Below, one piece after another: positions 15,769 to 20,236 of a stretch of 20,236 nucleotides of DNA (within the stretch, counting starts at the first letter, position 1; each line of letters opens with the position of its first letter). Source of the DNA: Actinomycetota bacterium (GTDB lineage: Bacteria; Actinomycetota; Actinomycetes; S36-B12; UBA10799); assembly GCA_030837445.1 (NCBI GenBank), contig JAUPKM010000058.1, forward strand, positions 1 through 20,236. Direction: 5' to 3'. Position numbers and translations under genes: made by a program. The notes beneath the pieces were generated by a model that made no database searches, was not told the origin of the DNA, and saw nothing but the letters and a program-made list of their open reading frames with translations.

Positions 15769-16718
15769 GTATCGAGCCGGTCGTCCTCGCCATGGTCCAG
15801 ATAGCGGCGATGGTCGTCCTCACCCCCCTGCTCATCGGCCTCATGCGTCAGGTGCGCAGTCGCCTCGAAGGGCGTGCGGGAGCAGGCGTTCTGCAGCCGT
15901 GGCGCGACCTCCGCAAGCTCTTCAGGAAGGAGAGCCTTCGGGCCCCCGGGATCAGCTGGGTGCAGGCAACAGGACCCATCGTGCTCGTGACAACGAGCCT
16001 CGCGCTGTGCGCATTGATCCCGTTGGTCGGCACCGTCGCGTTCCCCTTGATTCCCGACGACCTGTTCGTGGTCGTCGGAATCCTGCTCGTCGGCACCGTG
16101 GCCCTGGCCCTCGTCGGCCTCGATGCGGGGTCCGCGTTCGGCGGGATGGGATCCAGCCGGCACATGACCATCGCCGCCCTGGTTGAACCAACAGTCCTCG
16201 TCGCGATCTATGCCCTGTCGGTGCCGATCGGCTCATCAGCACTGTCACAGATTGTGAACTCGCGTATCGAGTCACCAGCCAGCGTCGCCGCCCCCGTGAG
16301 CCTGCTCGCGCTGGTGGCCCTAGCCGTCGCCGTCATCGCGGAGACCAGCCGAATGCCCGTGGACAATCCCGCCACGCATCTGGAACTGACCATGGTGCAC
16401 GAAGCCATGATTCTCGAGAGCTCGGGTCGAGACCTGGCGTGGCTTGAGTTGGGCTCCTGGCTCCGGCTGGGAGCCCTCCTCGGCCTCGTCGGCAGCCTCG
16501 CCGTGCCGTGGGGACTGGCCGTCGTCTTGAGTCCGGTGACAGTTGCCATCGGCCTCCTCGCCTTGACTGTGAAGCTTGCACTGCTCGGGGCAGGACTCGC
16601 CGCCGTCGAGGTGTTCCTCGCCAAGCTTCGACTCTTCCGCGTCCCTGAACTCCTGGCCGGCTCGTTCGTGCTGGCACTCCTTGCCGTGACCGCCTCCTAC
16701 CTCACTGTTCAGGCCTGA
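15765..16718 (+). CDS. hyfC: HyfC/NuoH-like membrane subunit
   Basis: This 317-residue multi-helix protein joins the soluble arm to the membrane arm and, in complex I relatives, forms the coupling and quinone channel. Diagnostic stretches are WRDLRKLFRKE near residue 46 and the acidic loop AETSRMPVDNPATHLELT, followed by VHEAMILESSGRDLA. These match HyfC/HycD of group 4 enzymes more closely than NuoH. The family's acidic and basic residues of the loop are intact, so coupling between redox and ion movement is feasible. The ATG overlaps the HyfB-like stop. Confidence 0.93.
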   Translation: MSIEPVVLAMVQIAAMVVLTPLLIGLMRQVRSRLEGRAGAGVLQPWRDLRKLFRKESLRAPGISWVQATGPIVLVTTSLALCALIPLVGTVAFPLIPDDLFVVVGILLVGTVALALVGLDAGSAFGGMGSSRHMTIAALVEPTVLVAIYALSVPIGSSALSQIVNSRIESPASVAAPVSLLALVALAVAVIAETSRMPVDNPATHLELTMVHEAMILESSGRDLAWLELGSWLRLGALLGLVGSLAVPWGLAVVLSPVTVAIGLLALTVKLALLGAGLAAVEVFLAKLRLFRVPELLAGSFVLALLAVTASYLTVQA

Positions 16719-16720
16719 CC

Positions 16721-17371
16721 ATGGCCCCTGACGTCTTCGCCCAAGCGATCGGCATCTGTGCAGCCGTTCTGCTGCTGTCCGCCGTGCTGCTGGTGTGGCG
16801 CCGGGCGCAGGTCACCGCGCTTCCACTGCTTGCCCTGCAAGGGATCGCGCTGGCCGGCCTGGTGGCTGTCATCGGCATTGAGGCCGGAAGCCCCGAGCTG
16901 ATCGCCGTCGCTGTTCTCGTGCTCGCCTTCAAGGCCATTGCGCTTCCGTGGGCTCTGGCGCGAAGCGGCCGGGGGGAGTTCGGCGGTGCGCCACTCATCA
17001 ACACCGCCACGTCTTTGATCGCCATGGCAGCGCTCACGGCCCTCGCCTACGCGGTGAGTACGCCTCTTGCGGCGCTGGGCACAGGCCCCACCATCCAGGC
17101 GATCCCTGTCGGCATCGCCCTGGTTCTGTATGGATTCCTGCTGCTGGTGACCGGACGGCACGCGATCGCGCAGCTGATCGGCTTCCTCGTCATCGACAAT
17201 GGGACCGCGACTGTCGCCTACCTTTCCTCGGGTGGTGTTCCGATCATCGTCGAACTCGGGGTCTTCCTCGACGTGCTCCTGGTGATTCTCATTCTCTATG
17301 TCCTGACCGGACGGATCCGGGACGAGTACGGCGCCGCGGACCTCGATGACCTGACGGAGTTGCACGACTGA
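16721..17371 (+). CDS. hyfE: HyfE/NuoK-like membrane subunit
   Basis: This 216-residue protein has about seven hydrophobic helices. It matches the HyfE family, whose N-terminal half resembles NuoK. Acidic residues in helices (IGIEAGSPEL, IVELGVFLDVLL) are compatible with a role in the ion path. A conserved interior stretch reads AQLIGFLVIDNGT. It begins 2 nt after the HyfC-like stop, and its stop shares one base with the next start (TGATG). Confidence 0.9.
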   Translation: MAPDVFAQAIGICAAVLLLSAVLLVWRRAQVTALPLLALQGIALAGLVAVIGIEAGSPELIAVAVLVLAFKAIALPWALARSGRGEFGGAPLINTATSLIAMAALTALAYAVSTPLAALGTGPTIQAIPVGIALVLYGFLLLVTGRHAIAQLIGFLVIDNGTATVAYLSSGGVPIIVELGVFLDVLLVILILYVLTGRIRDEYGAADLDDLTELHD

Positions 17372-18822
17372 TGAGCGCATTGCTGATCGCCCCCCTGGTG
17401 ACGTGCCTCGTGCTCGGCACGGCCACAGCGCTTGCTAGGCGCTCGTGGCTGAACAGATTCGCCGGTGTGCTTGCCGCCCTGGTCGTTCTCGCCAGTGGCG
17501 TCGCCATCTCATCGCAAGTGCTGTCGGGGCCCTCCCTAACGGCTTTCGACGGACTACTGAGAGCGGACGCACTGACCGCCTTCATGCTCAGCGTCGTGGG
17601 AGCTGTGGCCCTGACGGCAACATGGGGCAGCCTCGCGCCACGCGGGACGACACCCGCCCAGGCGATCACCTACCCCACGCTCGTCGTAGCGTTCCTGTTC
17701 GCCATGTCGCTCGCCGTGCTTGCCGACAATCTGGGCATCCTGTGGGTCGCCCTCGAGGCCACGACCATCACGACGGCCTTTCTCGTGGGGCACTACCGCA
17801 CCCGTCAGTCCCTGGAAGCCGCATGGAAGTACGTCGTGCTCGGCTCCGTCGGCGTGGCCATTGCGCTGCTCGGGGTCGTCCTGCTCTACGCAGCGACGGT
17901 CGCCGCCGGACAGCCGACATTGTCGTGGAACGTGCTCGCCACAGCGGATATCGGCCTCGACCCGGGACTGGTCAGGATGGCTGCCGGTCTCACCCTGCTC
18001 GGATTCGCAACGAAGGCCGGACTGGCACCCATGCACAGCTGGCTTCCCGACGCACACAGTCAGGCACCTGCTGCCGTGTCCGGGCTCATGTCCGGAGTCC
18101 TGCTGTCCGTGGCCTTCTACGGCATCCTGCGCGTCCAGGCGATCACAGACGCCGTGATCGGACCTGACCTCATGCGCGGCCTCCTCGTTGCCGGCGGCCT
18201 GCTCTCGATCGCCGAGGCGGCAGCGCTGATCCTGCGACAGCGCGACGTCAAGCGGCTGCTCGCCTACTCGAGCATCGAGCACATGGGCATCATCGCCCTT
18301 GCAGCCGCGATCGGCGGCCCACTGGCGATTGGTGCCGCGCTCCTCCACATGCTCGGGCACGGGTTGGCGAAGTCGAGCATATTCGTCGTGTCGGGGCGCA
18401 TCCTGTCAGTGGAAGGCACGACGCAGATCACGAACCTGCGGTCCCTTCTCGCTCGACGCTCCGGCATCGCGGTGCCCTTCCTGGCCGCGATGGCTGCCCT
18501 CCTCGGCATGCCGCCATTCGCACTGTTCTTCACTGAAGTCGCCATCGTCATCGCGGGCTTCCAGCGAGGCATGGGCTGGGTCATGGCTGTCGCGATCGGG
18601 CTCCTGCTCATCGCCTTCATCGGACTCGCCCGACATACCTCCGACATGGTGTTCGGCAGTGACTCCGCGACTGCCGGAGCGGGCCCCATAGACCACTCGT
18701 GGCACGGCCCCCGACTGCCGCTCGCGATCGCCTTGGGTGCAACAGCGGTCGTCGGCTTCGTGGCCGGTCCGTTCGCCGACTTGGTCTCGCAGGCGGCCGC
18801 AACGCTGGGAGGAGGACCATGA
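17371..18822 (+). CDS. hyfF: HyfF/NuoN-like antiporter-type membrane subunit
   Basis: This 483-residue protein is the second antiporter-type subunit of the complex. It has about 14 helices and keeps the ion-path residues Glu129 (LWVALEATTITT) and Lys215 (GFATKAGLAPMHSWLPDAH), plus a Lys in GHGLAKSSIF. The stretch HSQAPAAVSGLMSG is typical of HyfF. The membrane arm thus contains two antiporter-like subunits in this window (this and the HyfB-like protein); a HyfD-like third one is not present between them. Its stop overlaps the large-subunit start (ATGA), with GGAGGA just upstream. Confidence 0.93.
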   Translation: MSALLIAPLVTCLVLGTATALARRSWLNRFAGVLAALVVLASGVAISSQVLSGPSLTAFDGLLRADALTAFMLSVVGAVALTATWGSLAPRGTTPAQAITYPTLVVAFLFAMSLAVLADNLGILWVALEATTITTAFLVGHYRTRQSLEAAWKYVVLGSVGVAIALLGVVLLYAATVAAGQPTLSWNVLATADIGLDPGLVRMAAGLTLLGFATKAGLAPMHSWLPDAHSQAPAAVSGLMSGVLLSVAFYGILRVQAITDAVIGPDLMRGLLVAGGLLSIAEAAALILRQRDVKRLLAYSSIEHMGIIALAAAIGGPLAIGAALLHMLGHGLAKSSIFVVSGRILSVEGTTQITNLRSLLARRSGIAVPFLAAMAALLGMPPFALFFTEVAIVIAGFQRGMGWVMAVAIGLLLIAFIGLARHTSDMVFGSDSATAGAGPIDHSWHGPRLPLAIALGATAVVGFVAGPFADLVSQAAATLGGGP

Positions 18823-20236
18823 CAACCACACCGCAACGAGAGTCGCGAACCGTGACCGCCAGCGCCCTTGCCACGCTCTTCTCCGCCTACCTTCTGGGTG
18901 GGTTTCGTCTCGGCCTCGTGGCGTGCCACGAGGACGCCGACGAGTTCCGGGTCGTCTACGTCCTGCTTCGCCCCGTCGACAACCGGCGAGTCGAACTGAC
19001 CCTTCACGTGTCCCCCGAGGATCCACGGATCCCCAGCCTGGCGCTGCTGGACTATTCGGTGGGACGGTTCGAACGGGAGATTCGAGACCTTTACGGAATC
19101 ACGCCGGTTGGCCACCCCCTTCCCCGACGGCTGGTCCGCCACGCCCACTGGCCGACCGGCTGGTACCCGATGCTGCGCAGCGCCACGACCGCCCCGTCCT
19201 TCGAGCCGGACATCGGTTCCTTTCCCTTCCTCGAGGTCGAGGGCGACGGCGTCTACGAGATACCGGTCGGTCCGGTGCACGCGGGACTCATCGAGCCGGG
19301 CCACTTCCGATTCTCCGTCGTGGGAGAAACCATCCTGCGGATGAAGTCACGGCTCTGGTTCGTGCACCGTGGTGTCGAGCGACTGCTCGAGGGCAAGTCG
19401 CCCGCTGATGCGATCGCCATCGCTGAGCGCGTCAGCGGAGACACTGCCGTCGGGCACTCCCTCGCCTTCGTCATGGCCGTCGAGGAGGCCGCCGGCATCG
19501 ACGTGAGCGAGGAGGATCGGCTGGTCCGGGCCACACTTCTCGAGCTGGAGCGGATGCACAATCACGTCGCCGACATCGGTGCCCTCGCGAACGATGTCGG
19601 CTACGGCCTGATCAACGCGCACGCACTGCGCCTTCGCGAGTCACTCCTGCGGCTGAACAAGGCCACCACCGGCCACCGACTCCTCCGCGGTGCGATCACC
19701 GTCGGATCCTCGAGGCTCCTATCCCTCCCCGACGCGACCACCATCGCATCCGTCGCTGATGAGGTCGTCGAGCTCGCCGCGATCACCGTGGGCAACGCGA
19801 CGGTGCGCGATCGCTTCATCGGCACCTCGGTTCTCGGTGGTCCCGACGCTCAGCGGCTTGGAGTGCTCGGCTACGTCGCACGGGCGTCAGGCATCGACAT
19901 CGACGCTCGTCGCGACCACCCCTTCATCCGACTCCCCGAGTCGTTCACGGTGGTCGTCGAACAGGCCGGTGATGTGATGGGTCGGTACCAGCTGCGCGTT
20001 CGCGAGATCGCCGTGTCAGCCGCTCTGATGGGGGACCTTCAGGCGAGGTTGGCTGGCCGCACCGGCACTGGGGAGGCCGTCGAGCCAAGCCGTGCCGGGT
20101 CAGGGCTCGGATTGGTGGAGGGTTGGCGTGGCCTCATTGCCCACCGCGTCGAATTGGACTCGAGCGGCTGTGTCACGCGAGCGAAGATCGTCGACCCGTC
20201 CTTCTTCAACTGGCCCGCTCTGCCGGTAGCGCTGGC
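18819..20236 (+). CDS. hyfG: HyfG-like large subunit (NuoC-NuoD fusion) lacking the first NiFe Cys pair; 3' end beyond the window
   Basis: The 472 visible residues combine a NuoC-like domain (about 15-130; FEREIRDLYGITPVGHPLPR) and a NuoD/hydrogenase large-subunit domain. The latter has VGPVHAGLIEPGHFRF and RLWFVHRGVERLLEGKSP. Active group 4 [NiFe] hydrogenases have a CGxC motif at the start of the helix that follows. Here the sequence is ERVSGDTAVGHSLAF, with Ser206 and Thr209 in the Cys positions. A Ni-Fe site cannot form with this pair missing. This pattern resembles the hydrogenase-related 'Ehr' complexes. The visible end, DPSFFNWPALPVAL, is the region just before the C-terminal motif, so the second Cys pair cannot be checked here. 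Hydrogen chemistry is unlikely; the electron donor is unknown. Confidence 0.92.
   Translation, partial: MTTTPQRESRTVTASALATLFSAYLLGGFRLGLVACHEDADEFRVVYVLLRPVDNRRVELTLHVSPEDPRIPSLALLDYSVGRFEREIRDLYGITPVGHPLPRRLVRHAHWPTGWYPMLRSATTAPSFEPDIGSFPFLEVEGDGVYEIPVGPVHAGLIEPGHFRFSVVGETILRMKSRLWFVHRGVERLLEGKSPADAIAIAERVSGDTAVGHSLAFVMAVEEAAGIDVSEEDRLVRATLLELERMHNHVADIGALANDVGYGLINAHALRLRESLLRLNKATTGHRLLRGAITVGSSRLLSLPDATTIASVADEVVELAAITVGNATVRDRFIGTSVLGGPDAQRLGVLGYVARASGIDIDARRDHPFIRLPESFTVVVEQAGDVMGRYQLRVREIAVSAALMGDLQARLAGRTGTGEAVEPSRAGSGLGLVEGWRGLIAHRVELDSSGCVTRAKIVDPSFFNWPALPVAL

Noticed and set aside
13292..18822. Respiratory NADH dehydrogenase (standard nuo operon)
   Set aside because: The small subunit has CxxC instead of adjacent Cys, NuoC and NuoD are fused, a HyfE-type subunit is present, and the HyfC loop reads as group 4.
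18819..20236. Active H2-evolving [NiFe] hydrogenase or formate hydrogenlyase
   Set aside because: The first Cys pair of the Ni site is Ser/Thr, and no formate dehydrogenase, ferredoxin or hyp maturation gene is in the window.

Overview
The window is high-GC DNA with the look of a free-living Actinomycetota (high-GC Gram-positive) chromosome. It shows GTG/TTG starts, strong AGGAG-type ribosome binding sites, genes overlapping by 4 nt, a NarL-type two-component pair and a lipoprotein signal. No rRNA, tRNA, insertion sequence or CRISPR array is visible, and no stretch over 300 nt lacks a gene. The genus cannot be named from sequence alone.

Left block (1-3884, minus strand). A membrane redox operon reads lipoprotein, then a four-motif iron-sulfur protein, then an NrfD-type quinone-interacting membrane protein that runs off the left edge. 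All three are atypical. The lipoprotein carries two cupredoxin-like domains without copper ligands. The iron-sulfur protein has Glu and Ser in place of one Cys in two of its four motifs. The NrfD protein continues into an export-signal-like helix, an Ig-like domain and another helix. No catalytic subunit lies inside the window.

Regulator block (4125-6315, plus strand). A NarL-family response regulator and a membrane GAF/HisKA_3 sensor kinase overlap by 11 nt and diverge from the redox operon. The 240-nt shared region holds GGGACTC repeats one helical turn apart and an inverted repeat.

Metabolic block (6335-8558, minus strand). An electron-transfer flavoprotein beta subunit without an adjacent alpha subunit is followed by an NAD-type malic enzyme with an N-terminal ACT domain.

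Right block (8633-20236, plus strand, open at the right edge). Eleven genes are packed head to tail with overlaps or gaps of at most 10 nt: ArsR-family repressor, SulP-STAS anion transporter, degenerate fumarylacetoacetate-hydrolase-like protein, DUF2795-like small protein, PAS-GGDEF diguanylate cyclase, then six subunits of a complex I/group 4 hydrogenase-like membrane complex (homologues of HyfI, B, C, E, F, G). The large subunit has Ser and Thr where a [NiFe] hydrogenase has its first Cys pair. The complex therefore resembles the hydrogenase-related 'Ehr' type, not a hydrogen-producing enzyme. A CzrA/SmtB-like operator (TGAA-N6-TTCA) sits in the 74-nt divergent region between etfB and arsR and could control both blocks.

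The main candidate for a new system is this single transcription unit. It joins an ArsR sensor, an anion transporter, a c-di-GMP enzyme and two proteins that have lost key catalytic residues to an ion-pumping, complex I-like machine. What it transports and which electron donor it uses cannot be read from the sequence.
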